The notes under the pieces are model-generated. The model was given only the letters and a program-made list of their open reading frames with translations. It searched no databases and had not been told where the DNA came from. Shown here one piece after another: positions 38,301 through 46,879 of a stretch of DNA of 64,000 bases. The stretch's first letter is position 1. Every line of letters starts with the position of its first letter. A program made the translations under genes and the position numbers. The stretch is from Deltaproteobacteria bacterium (GTDB taxonomy: Bacteria; Myxococcota_A; UBA9042; PHBI01). The stretch spans positions 1,116,001-1,180,000 of the forward strand of contig JACKFA010000001.1 in the NCBI GenBank assembly GCA_020632715.1. Direction: 5' to 3'.

Positions 38301-41075
38301 GTGACCCCGGGCGACCTCCGCGACGGGAAGGCGTTCTTCCGGCTCCGCGAGACCGCCGCGTCCACGAAGCCGCCGATCCCGCCGCTCGCGGCCGCCATCG
38401 ACCAGGCGTTCCGCTACAAGACGCGCTTCCAGAGCTCGCTCCTCGACGACACGGAGGTCGGCTTCGCGCCGTCGGTGTGCGTGCCCGGCTCGGACGCGCG
38501 GCCGTACTGCTACGATCCCGCCGCCATCGAGCAGATCCGCCAGCGCATCGACTGCCTCGTCGGCACCTACACGGACGACATCGGGAAGCTCGACCCGGCC
38601 GCGACGAACGCGCTCGAGCGCTACCTGCGCGGGAACTTCGCGCAGAGCCAGGGCCACGACGGCTTCGAGCGCCTCTACGCGGAGCTCCTCGTGATGCTCG
38701 GCGACGAGGAGCTCACGGGCGCCTTCGCGTCGCGCTTCGACCTCGCCGGGGTGGCGACGCGCAACTTCGACGGCGAGCACTTCGAGATCGACGGCATCAA
38801 CCTCACGGGCGTCGCGGGCGCCGAGATGCAGCGCCTCTACACGGCCGTCCAGTACTACGAGATGGCGCTCGAACGCCTCTACCGCTTCGGCCCGAACATC
38901 GCCGCGGCGCTCGGCCGCGGCAACACGTCGACCCAGGCGGACATGATCTCGCCGGACACGGTCACGCTCTACCTCGGGCGCCTCGTGCGGGCGAGCGCGC
39001 AGGAGTCGTTCGCCTGGAGCGAGATCGCCAAGCGCTACAAGAGCTTCAACCGCCCCGAGATCGCGCGCCGCGTGGTCGAGCGGGCGTACGCGCGGACCTA
39101 CCTCGAGTCGGTGATGCTCGCGCGGCTGATGCTCGACATCTCGGTCAACTCGGGCGCGTCGTACCAGGACCAGATCGTGGCCGCGCTCGAGACCGCGCAG
39201 CGCACGTTCCGCGTGGCCCTCCTCGACATGCGCGACGTGTTCGACGACATCGTCAAGGGCACGACCTACTTCGGCTACCCGCCCGAGTACGTGCCGTTCC
39301 CGGCGATCGACACGTCGACCACCAACTTCGGGTCGAACGGCTTCGACGCCCTGCTCTCGACCGCGCGCCAGCGCCTCGCGACGGCCAAGGAGCGCGAGCA
39401 GATCGCCCTCGACTCGCTCACGAGCGGCCGCGTCGACACGACGCAGTTCCAGTCGGAGCTCGTGCGGGTGCGCAACAACTACGAGGACCAGCTCGCCACG
39501 ATCTGCGGGCAGTTCACGGGCGAGGACGGCGCGACCTACCCGGCCATCCGCCGCTACGCCGAGAAGTCGAAGCTCGCGAGCGTCATGGGCGACCCGTGCG
39601 GCTACTTCGCCAACGGCACCCTCTACGAGCAGATGCTCGAGGTCGACGGCGCGTCGACCGCGCTCGAGGGGGTGCTCACGCGCTACCGCAACACGAACGC
39701 CGAGATCGAGGACGAGCGCACGCGGGTCGCCTCGCAGTGCGACCTCGTCCGCGCGCAGGCGACGTTCGAGTACGAGCAGGGCGAGGCCGTGCGCGACGCG
39801 CAGCGCGACCAGTCCATCACGCAGGCCGCCATCACCGGCGGCGTGAAGCTCCTGACCGTCGCGAAGGACGCCGTGACCTCCTTCGAGACCTGCACGACCG
39901 CCTTCGACCCGCCGTCGAAGGCCGTCTGCGCCGGGTTCGCGGGCGTCTCCGGCGGGCTCGGCCTCCTCGCGGCCGCCGGCGAGTCGACGGCCGAGGCCAT
40001 CGCCATCGGCTTCCAGTACGACATCGCGACGAAGCACCTCGAGACCGGCAAGTGGGTCACGCAGAAGCAGTGCGAGGTGCAGCTCATCGACTCGGCCGCG
40101 AAGATGCAGTCGCTCATCCGCTCGCTCGACGAGACGACGCTCGAGGCGCTGCGGGCGCAGATCCAGCTCGAGCTCCAGGTCGCGCAGGTGACGCGCACCT
40201 ACAACGAGGCGCAGCGGCTCCAGGAGCGCGCGCAGGAGGCCATCCAGCAGCTCATCGACGTCGAGGCCGCGCGGAACGACCCGAACGTGCGGATCTACCG
40301 CAACGACGCCGTCATCAACGCCGACATCGCGTTCAACGACGCCATGCGGGCCGCCTACCGCGCGACGCGCATGTACGAGTACTACACGTCGACGAGCTAC
40401 GCGCACCTCGACGAGCTCTTCCTCATCCGGCTCGCGGCGCGCGGGCGGCCGAACCTCGAGAACTACCTGACGGACCTCGAGAACGCCTTCCAGGACTTCG
40501 AGGAGGAGCTGGGCCTGCCCGATCCGCGCGTCGCCATCCTCTCGCTGCGCGACGACATCCTGAAGATCCCGTACCTCGACGCGGACGAGCAGCCCATCTC
40601 GCAGAGCGACCGCATCGCGATGATGCAGGCGGCCCTCGAGGACCCGGGGCGCCTCGACCGGAACGGCTACATCGTCATCCCGTTCGGGACGTCGGTGAGC
40701 GAGCTCTCGCCGCTCACGCGCAACCACAAGATCCGCTACGTCGAGGCGAACGTCATCGGCTCCGAGGTCGGCGACCGCCTGGGGCGGATCTACCTGCGCC
40801 AGCGCGGGACGTCCGTCCTCCAGACCGTCGACGATCGCGTGGACTACTACGTCTTCCCCCAGCGCACCGCCGTGGTCGACGTGTTCTTCAACGGCAACCG
40901 CGTCTTCCCGCCCGAGGTCTACCAGAACCTCCGGCTCCGCGACCGGCCCTACGCGCAGACCATGTGGGAGCTCGTCATCAACCGGCGCGACGAGGCGGTC
41001 AACCGCGACATCGACCTGGAGTCGCTCTCCGACATCCAGATCCTCATCCACTACACGGACTTCACGGTGTTCTGA
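35322..41075 (+). CDS. Giant coiled-coil lipoprotein with TcA-like C-terminus
   Basis: 1,917 residues from the ATG at 35322; upstream in-frame codons give no signal. The lipobox is L-A-L-G-A-C (Cys21). About residues 60-340 hold five or more copies of a C-x2-G-x2-G-C-x-C module. A mixed region follows, then an all-helical half. Around 1,454-1,500 is a coiled coil. It leads into a Gly/Ala-rich hydrophobic hairpin-like segment (F-A-G-V-S-G-G-L-G-L-L-A-A-A-G, about 1,540) and a second long coiled coil (about 1,565-1,660, for example R-A-Q-I-Q-L-E-L-Q-V-A-Q). The C-terminal 250 residues are beta-rich and end L-S-D-I-Q-I-L-I-H-Y-T-D. TcA toxins have the same order (coiled coil, pore hairpin, coiled coil, TcB-binding domain) and end L-x-D-I-I-L-H-I-R-Y. 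Together with the RHS partners this suggests a translocation-channel role. The match is by eye and remote. Confidence 0.65.
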   Translation: MSRVALAFAFAFALALALGACDDGPGATAEGDSATADAAADATGAPDGGSVAVNPNAPTDCVIGTLACACGEGAGCALSPDGDPLTCTAGVCLLPTCPRGKLGCECRAGACDDADAACQDGMCARTGCAPGSSGCACASGSCDVGLFCKDAAVCVDSAGYEGGKCLANGTCHAGNRCDQGQGRCVYCDRGTQGCACTTAGTCATGLTCAAGLCTAASDLPPSDPACHTPCRQDLQSVSGTRVCDADGLLAGCIDDQVCTDGSCLVPGEAKPTCASDVDCPFFQACLGGACYSNCESNLDCPSGRGCHKKVCRVPCMLGTGGSSCPSAETCDSRDGETGFCMPITAPVSGPMSLPTGTTVTVTTHGLSALSNLDGEGTIRVALDTPGTQRITIRKVSHELYDSHGAREVIDAPVDEATGLSLPCEGSATDCPLWWLELSDGTTTTRGQELEITCQGTCPDVTVRNAGGSPGVRYDGRLVVTSVGGEQEVAVRYVEDVAGRWEGQVHYFTVFNDEGVDDWRLRADKSDVEDVKNALIQRWGAFRRGNVEGGWGEFEAVLTATRTGSWDQPRVKELCKAVTGGSTTAACYPYTNPAGVRTYVDNIGSAPIPSTTTELPFAINVRAGADGQTIYTGRIDSGTALHYPGNPSVSLGLAADPARPGACDPRVASACVVNVTSFTANLTVGGRYAPTSFNCVPGYQTHTTPWLVPGFEVGTSVDPTLGRVRTECRDTQVPRQPVEDIDKALNMDLAGANPSPDGEARRRDIELLDGALVDQTTLFLLVRERFASFVPGQEPVSAYAFITLKRTPVELADEDYVGSPARDPQATARRFDFPSCDPDLLDALPDGIEDDESALVNVLIEGSSAAAAAYQLDPIPAAEVENRIHYLCDGYFDGGGAMEELSVDPFDGGVPDTGGYVSRDGGGAILVQIPVACLPGSEVTFFATASGKSQLDVLQDDCQNDGSCRARLDEWLSSDIASQDITWRCLDPARVLCDVTPGDLRDGKAFFRLRETAASTKPPIPPLAAAIDQAFRYKTRFQSSLLDDTEVGFAPSVCVPGSDARPYCYDPAAIEQIRQRIDCLVGTYTDDIGKLDPAATNALERYLRGNFAQSQGHDGFERLYAELLVMLGDEELTGAFASRFDLAGVATRNFDGEHFEIDGINLTGVAGAEMQRLYTAVQYYEMALERLYRFGPNIAAALGRGNTSTQADMISPDTVTLYLGRLVRASAQESFAWSEIAKRYKSFNRPEIARRVVERAYARTYLESVMLARLMLDISVNSGASYQDQIVAALETAQRTFRVALLDMRDVFDDIVKGTTYFGYPPEYVPFPAIDTSTTNFGSNGFDALLSTARQRLATAKEREQIALDSLTSGRVDTTQFQSELVRVRNNYEDQLATICGQFTGEDGATYPAIRRYAEKSKLASVMGDPCGYFANGTLYEQMLEVDGASTALEGVLTRYRNTNAEIEDERTRVASQCDLVRAQATFEYEQGEAVRDAQRDQSITQAAITGGVKLLTVAKDAVTSFETCTTAFDPPSKAVCAGFAGVSGGLGLLAAAGESTAEAIAIGFQYDIATKHLETGKWVTQKQCEVQLIDSAAKMQSLIRSLDETTLEALRAQIQLELQVAQVTRTYNEAQRLQERAQEAIQQLIDVEAARNDPNVRIYRNDAVINADIAFNDAMRAAYRATRMYEYYTSTSYAHLDELFLIRLAARGRPNLENYLTDLENAFQDFEEELGLPDPRVAILSLRDDILKIPYLDADEQPISQSDRIAMMQAALEDPGRLDRNGYIVIPFGTSVSELSPLTRNHKIRYVEANVIGSEVGDRLGRIYLRQRGTSVLQTVDDRVDYYVFPQRTAVVDVFFNGNRVFPPEVYQNLRLRDRPYAQTMWELVINRRDEAVNRDIDLESLSDIQILIHYTDFTVF

Positions 41076-41077
41076 GC

Positions 41078-44000
41078 ATGAGACCTGCCACGAACCGCGG
41101 GCTCGCGCTCGCCACCCTCCTCGCCGCGCTCGCGGTCGCGGGCTGCGGCGACAGCGCGGGCGACGCCCCCGCCGACGCGACGACGAGCGCGGACACCGCC
41201 ACCACGGCGGCGACCGACACGACGACCCCCACGGACACCGCCGGCGCCTGCCCCGCCGGGAAGCTCGGCTGCGCCTGCGCCGAGGACGACGCCGCCCCCT
41301 GCGACCGCGGCCAGTGCGTCGCCGGCGTGTGCGCCCTCTGCACGCGGGGCGAGGACGGCTGCCTCTGCCGCGCCGACGGGAGCTGCCAGGGCGCGCTCCT
41401 CTGCCAGGCCGGCGTCTGCGAGGTGTGCCCCCCGGGCGACCTCGGCTGCGCCTGCGACGATCAGGGCGGCTGCGCCGAGGGCGGCCGCTGCCAGGACGGC
41501 GCCTGCGCGGCCGTCGACTGCGCCCCCGGCACCGCGGAGTGCCCCTGCCGGCGGACCACCTCCCCCGCCTGCGACGCGCCGCTCGCCTGCCTCGGCGACG
41601 GCACCTGCCACGCCTGCGAGGCCGACCGCGCCGGGTGCGCCTGCGCGAGCGACGACACGTGCGCGGCGGGCCTCCTCTGCGACGGGGCGAGCTGCCGGGC
41701 GCCGCGGAGCTGCGCCGTCCTCGTGGCCGAGGGCTTCTGCGGCGCGCACGAGATCTGCACCGAGGGCGGCGGCGTCGACGCGCAGTGCCAGCCCGGCGAG
41801 TGCGAGGCGGGCTACGTCTTCTACGGCGGGCGCTGCGTCGAGGGCGCGCCGAACTGCCGCTCGGACGCCCCCGGGAGCCTGCTCGACGTGTGCACGAGCC
41901 TCCTCCGACAGTGCGAGGAGGGGGACGCGACCGCGTCCTGCGGGGCGTGCATCGACGACGCGCGCGAGGTCGGCGGCGAGTGCGTCGGGCGCCTGAGCTG
42001 CGGCGCCGGGAGCTGCCTCAACAGCGAGTACTGCGACGCGACCGGGGTGACCCCGACGTGCCGCCCCCTGCCCTGCCCCGAGGGGTCGGCGATGGAAGGG
42101 GACGGGGTCTGCCGGTCGTGCGGCTTCACCTGCTCGGGGACCGGGCTCACGGGGCGCGTCTGGCCGTTCCGCACGAACACGAGCACGTGCGTCTGCGAGA
42201 CGGTGCACGGCTACTTCATGCCGCCGGGCGGCGACACGCGGCCCGAGATCTGCGACATCGACGGCGACGGCTGGGTCCGCGAGGAGGTGCGCGACCCCGC
42301 GCTCACGAGCGACCCGGCGCTCACGGCGAACGCGCGCTGCGACCTCGTCGAGGTCACGTCGGTGGTCCTCCGCGACGAGCTCGGCGTCGACAAGCGGGTC
42401 GTCTCCTGCGAGGAGGGGCTCCTGCTCGAGCCGGACCCGACGCAGTGCTTCGACAAGGTCCCGATGCCGCTCGTCGAGTCGCTCCGGAACGACACGCCCG
42501 GGCCGCTCGTCGCGACGACGACGCCGCCGTACGGCGGGCGGCGCCTCCGCGCCGAGGAGGTCAACGGGCTCACGAAGGCCTGCGTCTCGTCGCTCGCGGA
42601 CTACGACGACGACGGCGTCGAGGACTTCCTCGAGGTGCAGACGCCCCCGGAGCGGCTCGGTGACGACGCGCGCGAGCGCCTCCACAGCTTCGCGTACTTC
42701 ATGGAGACGCACCGCGCCTACATCGAGCGCGACGACGCGGGCACGCCGAGCCTCGTCATCGAGGAGCGCTACCGCTGCGACCCGAACGACTTCCCGCTCC
42801 GCTACGACCCGTCGGTCGTGCCGTCGCCCGAGCCCGACGACGCCTACGCGCCCGGCGACCCGGACACCTACTGGCGCTCGTGCACGCGCGGCGCGGACCC
42901 GGCCTACGACCCGGGCGCCGATCCGCCCGTGCCGGGCTTCGACTTCGCGCAGTGGTCCTGCCCCGACGGCGGCGCCGGCTGCGACTCGATCGCGCCGGGC
43001 CCGCCGAGCGGCGCGCAGGATCTGCGGCTCCCGATCCCGTTCGGGAGCGACTTCCCGCGCGACGCGACCCTCTGCGAGCTCGGCTCGCGCTTCCCGGCGG
43101 ACGGTGTCTGGCGCGGGATGGGCCACGAGAGCCAGTTCAAGTGCGTCGGCGTCGGCGACGGCCCCGGGCGGCGGCCGCTGACCGAGTTCGGGCCGCTCGG
43201 CTCGCTGGTGATGAACCTCTGCGAGGCGACGACGTGCTCGCCCGCGGACCCGACCTGCGCGGACTCGCGCCCGGTGGTGCCCGGCGCGACGTCGATGGAC
43301 CCGATCCTCTCCTGCCGCGCGACGAGCGACGTCGACGGCTCCGACGTCGGCTTCGCCGCCGTGAAGTACAAGCCCTACGGGGTCGGGTACGGCGGCGACT
43401 ACGCCGGCGGCTGCGTGAGCGAGGACACCGAGTACCACGACACGCTCTGCCCCGACCCGGTCTTCACGGTCGACCCCGACGACGACGCGTTCGGCGCGAA
43501 CACCTGCCACGTCGCCCCCTGCCCGTTCGGCAAGGCCGACTGCGACGGCGACCCGCTGAACGGCTGCGAGCTCGACGCCACGACCAACCAGGACTGCGGC
43601 GGCTGCGGGGTCGCCTGCGCGCCGGCCTTCGGCACCGGCGACTGCTCGACCGGGCGCTGCCGCGTCACCTCCTGCGTGACCGGCCGGCAGGACTGCGACG
43701 ACGACGGCAACAACGGCTGCGAGACCAGCACGCGCACCCTGACCGACTGCGGCGACTGCGGGATCCCGTGCAGCGTGGACGGCGGCACCGCGACCTGCGC
43801 GAGCGGCGTCTGCCAGGTCGACGACTGCGCGGACGGGCTCGCGGACTGTAGCGCCGCGGCGGGCTGCGAGACCCCCATCACGACGAACCAGAACTGCGGC
43901 GGCTGCGGGATCCTGTGCAACCCCGCGCACGCCTCGGCCGCCTCGTGCGCGACAGGCGAGTGCGAGGTGACGGGGTGCCAGGCCGGCTGGGGCGACTGCG

Positions 44001-44773
44001 ACGACAACGCCGGGAACGGCTGCGAGTCGTCGCTCACGTCCGCGAGCCACTGCGGCTCGTGCGGCAACGCCTGCAACCTCGCGCACGCGTCGTCGAAGTG
44101 CGCGGGGACGGCCTGCCTCGTCGACCAGTGCGCGAGCGGCTGGGGGAACTGCGACAACGTCCAGGAGAACGGCTGCGAGCGGCAGCTCAACTCGACGCAG
44201 TACTGCGGGAGCTGCACGAACGCGTGCAACCTCGCGCACGCGTCCCCGACGTGCAGCAACGGGAGCTGCCGGATCTCGAGCTGCAGCACCGGCTACGACA
44301 ACTGCAACGGCAACGACGGCGACGGCTGCGAGGCGGTCCTCGACAACAACCCGAGCTGCGGCAGCGCCCTCGACCTCGGGAGCTTCAACAGCGACAGCAC
44401 CTGCGGCTTCAGCTGTCTCGTGAACACCGGGTACGTCATCGACGCGTCGCCGACGGGCCGCGGAGAGGCCTGGTTCAAGGTGAAGGCGGTCGACAACATC
44501 GGGATCTGCAGCGGCGTCCTCCACCACCGGCTCAAGCTGAGCGTCCCGAGCGGCGTCGACTACGACCTCTACGTCTACCCGTCGTGCGCGAGCTCGACGC
44601 CCCTCGCGAAGGGGACCTCGAGCGCCGGGGTCGACGAGACGGTCATCGTCTCGAAGGACGACGACAGCCTCGACGACGGCTCGTTCAACTACTGGATCAA
44701 CGTGAAGTACTTCGGCGGCCACTCGTGTACCGACTGGGCGCTGACCGTGGAGGGAACGAGGTGCGGGGAATGA
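41078..44773 (+). CDS. Cysteine-rich repeat lipoprotein
   Basis: 1,231 residues; the ATG lies 2 bases after the preceding stop, so the genes are one transcript. The lipobox is L-A-V-A-G-C, followed by a Thr/Ala/Asp linker. Residues about 50-210 carry at least five modules of the form C-x2-G-x2-G-C-x-C-x4-6-C-x3-6-C-x4-C, the same module as in the two small lipoproteins and the TcA-like protein. The middle 550 residues have scattered cysteines and no known fold. About residues 800-1,090 hold five or six 45-residue repeats of the type N-G-C-E ... N-C-G-G-C-G-x-x-C ... C-x3-G-x-C, typical of myxobacterial extracellular proteins. A C-terminal beta-sandwich-like domain of about 140 residues (F-K-V-K-A-V-D ... 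Y-D-L-Y-V-Y-P-S-C) resembles pre-peptidase C-terminal domains. Its stop overlaps the next start (ATGA). Confidence 0.85.
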   Translation: MRPATNRGLALATLLAALAVAGCGDSAGDAPADATTSADTATTAATDTTTPTDTAGACPAGKLGCACAEDDAAPCDRGQCVAGVCALCTRGEDGCLCRADGSCQGALLCQAGVCEVCPPGDLGCACDDQGGCAEGGRCQDGACAAVDCAPGTAECPCRRTTSPACDAPLACLGDGTCHACEADRAGCACASDDTCAAGLLCDGASCRAPRSCAVLVAEGFCGAHEICTEGGGVDAQCQPGECEAGYVFYGGRCVEGAPNCRSDAPGSLLDVCTSLLRQCEEGDATASCGACIDDAREVGGECVGRLSCGAGSCLNSEYCDATGVTPTCRPLPCPEGSAMEGDGVCRSCGFTCSGTGLTGRVWPFRTNTSTCVCETVHGYFMPPGGDTRPEICDIDGDGWVREEVRDPALTSDPALTANARCDLVEVTSVVLRDELGVDKRVVSCEEGLLLEPDPTQCFDKVPMPLVESLRNDTPGPLVATTTPPYGGRRLRAEEVNGLTKACVSSLADYDDDGVEDFLEVQTPPERLGDDARERLHSFAYFMETHRAYIERDDAGTPSLVIEERYRCDPNDFPLRYDPSVVPSPEPDDAYAPGDPDTYWRSCTRGADPAYDPGADPPVPGFDFAQWSCPDGGAGCDSIAPGPPSGAQDLRLPIPFGSDFPRDATLCELGSRFPADGVWRGMGHESQFKCVGVGDGPGRRPLTEFGPLGSLVMNLCEATTCSPADPTCADSRPVVPGATSMDPILSCRATSDVDGSDVGFAAVKYKPYGVGYGGDYAGGCVSEDTEYHDTLCPDPVFTVDPDDDAFGANTCHVAPCPFGKADCDGDPLNGCELDATTNQDCGGCGVACAPAFGTGDCSTGRCRVTSCVTGRQDCDDDGNNGCETSTRTLTDCGDCGIPCSVDGGTATCASGVCQVDDCADGLADCSAAAGCETPITTNQNCGGCGILCNPAHASAASCATGECEVTGCQAGWGDCDDNAGNGCESSLTSASHCGSCGNACNLAHASSKCAGTACLVDQCASGWGNCDNVQENGCERQLNSTQYCGSCTNACNLAHASPTCSNGSCRISSCSTGYDNCNGNDGDGCEAVLDNNPSCGSALDLGSFNSDSTCGFSCLVNTGYVIDASPTGRGEAWFKVKAVDNIGICSGVLHHRLKLSVPSGVDYDLYVYPSCASSTPLAKGTSSAGVDETVIVSKDDDSLDDGSFNYWINVKYFGGHSCTDWALTVEGTRCGE

Positions 44774-46878
44774 GCACGCGGGAACAGGCCGCGCCGGCCG
44801 CCGTCATCGCCACCCTCGCCGCCTGCGCGCTCCTGGGCGGCCTCCTCGCCACCCCGCGCGCCGCGCACGCCGCGCCGGGCGACGTCGTCTGGGGCTCGGA
44901 CACGGTCACCTCGACGTCCGTCGCCGGCTGCGGCGGTCCGTCGGGCTTCGGGAGCGGCCTCGCGGTCGACGGCGACACGCTCGCCGTCGGCGCCGACGGG
45001 AGCTGCGTCGATGGCGCCGCGTCCGAGGGCGCGGTCGTCGTCTTCGACCGCCTCGGCAGCGCGTGGTCCGAGAGCAGCGTGGTCACGCGGCCGAATGGCG
45101 CTGCGCAGGAGGGCTTCGGCCACCGCGTGGCGCTCGCGGCGGGGATCCTCGCCGTGTCCGCCCCCGGAGCGGACGGCGGGGACGGGGCCATCGACGTCTT
45201 CGTCCGCCTCGGGCGCCGCTTCCGCGCGGTCGCCTCGCTGGCGCTCCCCGACGGCGCGCCGCGCGGCACCGCGGCGGCGGAGCTCGGCGCCTCGCTCGCG
45301 ACCGCCGACGGCGTGACGATCCTCGCCGGCGCCCCCGGGCTCGCGCCCGGGGGCGCGGAGGGCGCAGGCGCCGTCGCGGTCGTCACGCGCGACAGCGGCG
45401 GGGACTTCGCGGTGACGCAGATCCTCGCGGCCCCGACGCCCACCGCGGGCGCGCACTTCGGCGCCGCCGTCGCGTTCGACGGCCGCCACCTCGCGGCGAC
45501 CTCGGCCGGGGCGGTCGAGATCTTCGAGCAGCGCGCGCCGGGCGATCCCCTCGTCCACCTGCAGACGCTCCCGGTCGCGGGCGCCGTGGGCGTCGCGTTC
45601 GGCGGCGGCCGCCTCGCGGTGACGACCACCGGCGGCGGGACGGGCGCCATCCGCGTCTACGCGCTCGCGGACGGCCAGTTCGCGACCCCGCCCACGACGA
45701 TCACGCCGAGCATCGCGCTGACGGGCCCCGTGGGCCTCTCGGGCGCCGGCGTCGCGGCGGCCACGACCGGCGGCGTCGCCTGGTTCGTCGCGGGCGCGGG
45801 CGGCGCGTTCGGCGCCGACGAGCTCATCGACGGCTCGGCGGCGAGCGCGCGGGGGATCCTCGTCAGCGCGGACGGCGTGCTCGTGGCGGGGTCGGACGAG
45901 GCGCGGGTCCACCGGCGGGTCGCCGCCGACGGGACCGCGTGCGCCGCCGCGACCGAGTGCATCAGCGGCTTCTGCGCGGACGGGGTGTGCTGCGAGTCGG
46001 CGTGCGGCGGCGGCGTCGCGGACTGCCTCGCGTGCAGCGTCGCCGCGGGGAGCGCGGAGGACGGGCGCTGCGAGACCGCGGCGGCCGGGATCGTCTGCCG
46101 CGCGGGCGTCGGCGAGTGCGACGTGGACGATCTCTGCGACGGCATCGGCGCGAGCTGCCCGAGCGACCGCCTCGCGGCCGTCGGGACGCCGTGCCGGGCG
46201 TCGGCGGGGTCGTGCGATCTGCCCGAGGTGTGCTCCGGGACGAGCCCCTTCTGCCCGGCGGACAAGGTGCAGGCCGTGGGCGTCGTGTGCCGAGCGACCG
46301 CGGGCCTCTGCGACCTCGCGGAGGCGTGCGACGGGATCCGCCCGGTGTGCCCGGCGGACCAGGTCAAGAGCGCCGGGAAGGAGTGCCGGCCGCGGACGGG
46401 CCCGTGCGACCTCGCCGAGGCGTGCGACGGGGCGAGCCCGCGCTGCCCGCGCGACGCGTTCCGCCACTACGGCTTCGTCTGCCGGCCGAGCGCCGCGGCG
46501 TGCGACGCGGACGAGATCTGCAGCGGCTCCGACGGCCTCTGCCCGGTGGACGGGCTCGCCGACGACGGCGCGCCCTGCACCGACGGCGATCCGTGCACGG
46601 AGAACGACATGTGCCTCGGCGGGCGCTGCCTCGCCGGCCCCGACGCGTGCCCCGACGACCCGGGGCCGGTCGGGGGTGACGCGGACGCGACGGGCGGCGA
46701 CGACGCCGACGCCGCGGGCTCCGAGGACACCGCGGCCGGCGCGGACACCGGCGCGGCGCGGCCGAGCGACCCGTCGAGCGGCTGCGCGGGCGGCGGGCGG
46801 GCGCGCTGCCGCTGGGCGGCGCGCTCCTCCTCCTCCTCGGTCTCGGCGCGCTCCGCGCCCGGCGGGCGCGCGGGCTGT
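44770..46878 (+). CDS. FG-GAP/disintegrin-like surface protein with MYXO-CTERM sorting end (apparent frameshift)
   Basis: The ATG at 44770 overlaps the previous stop by 4 bases. A Sec signal (L-L-A-T-P-R-A-A-H-A-A) is followed by about 360 residues of FG-GAP-like propeller blades (G-F-G-S-G-L-A-V-D-G-D-T-L-A-V-G-A). Then come cysteine repeats of disintegrin/ADAM type: S-G-S-C-D-L-P-E-V-C-S-G-T-S-P-F-C-P-A-D style units, four or five in a row. An Asp/Ala/Gly linker and S-S-G-C-A-G-G-G follow. One base appears missing near 46793-46803. In the shifted frame A-L-P-L-G-G-A-L-L-L-L-L-G-L-G-A-L-R-A-R-R completes a MYXO-CTERM tail (Gly-Cys, helix, Arg cluster). No in-frame stop is found directly after it, so the 3' end given is approximate. 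It is probably cell-surface exposed. Confidence 0.75.
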
Positions 46879-46879
46879 C

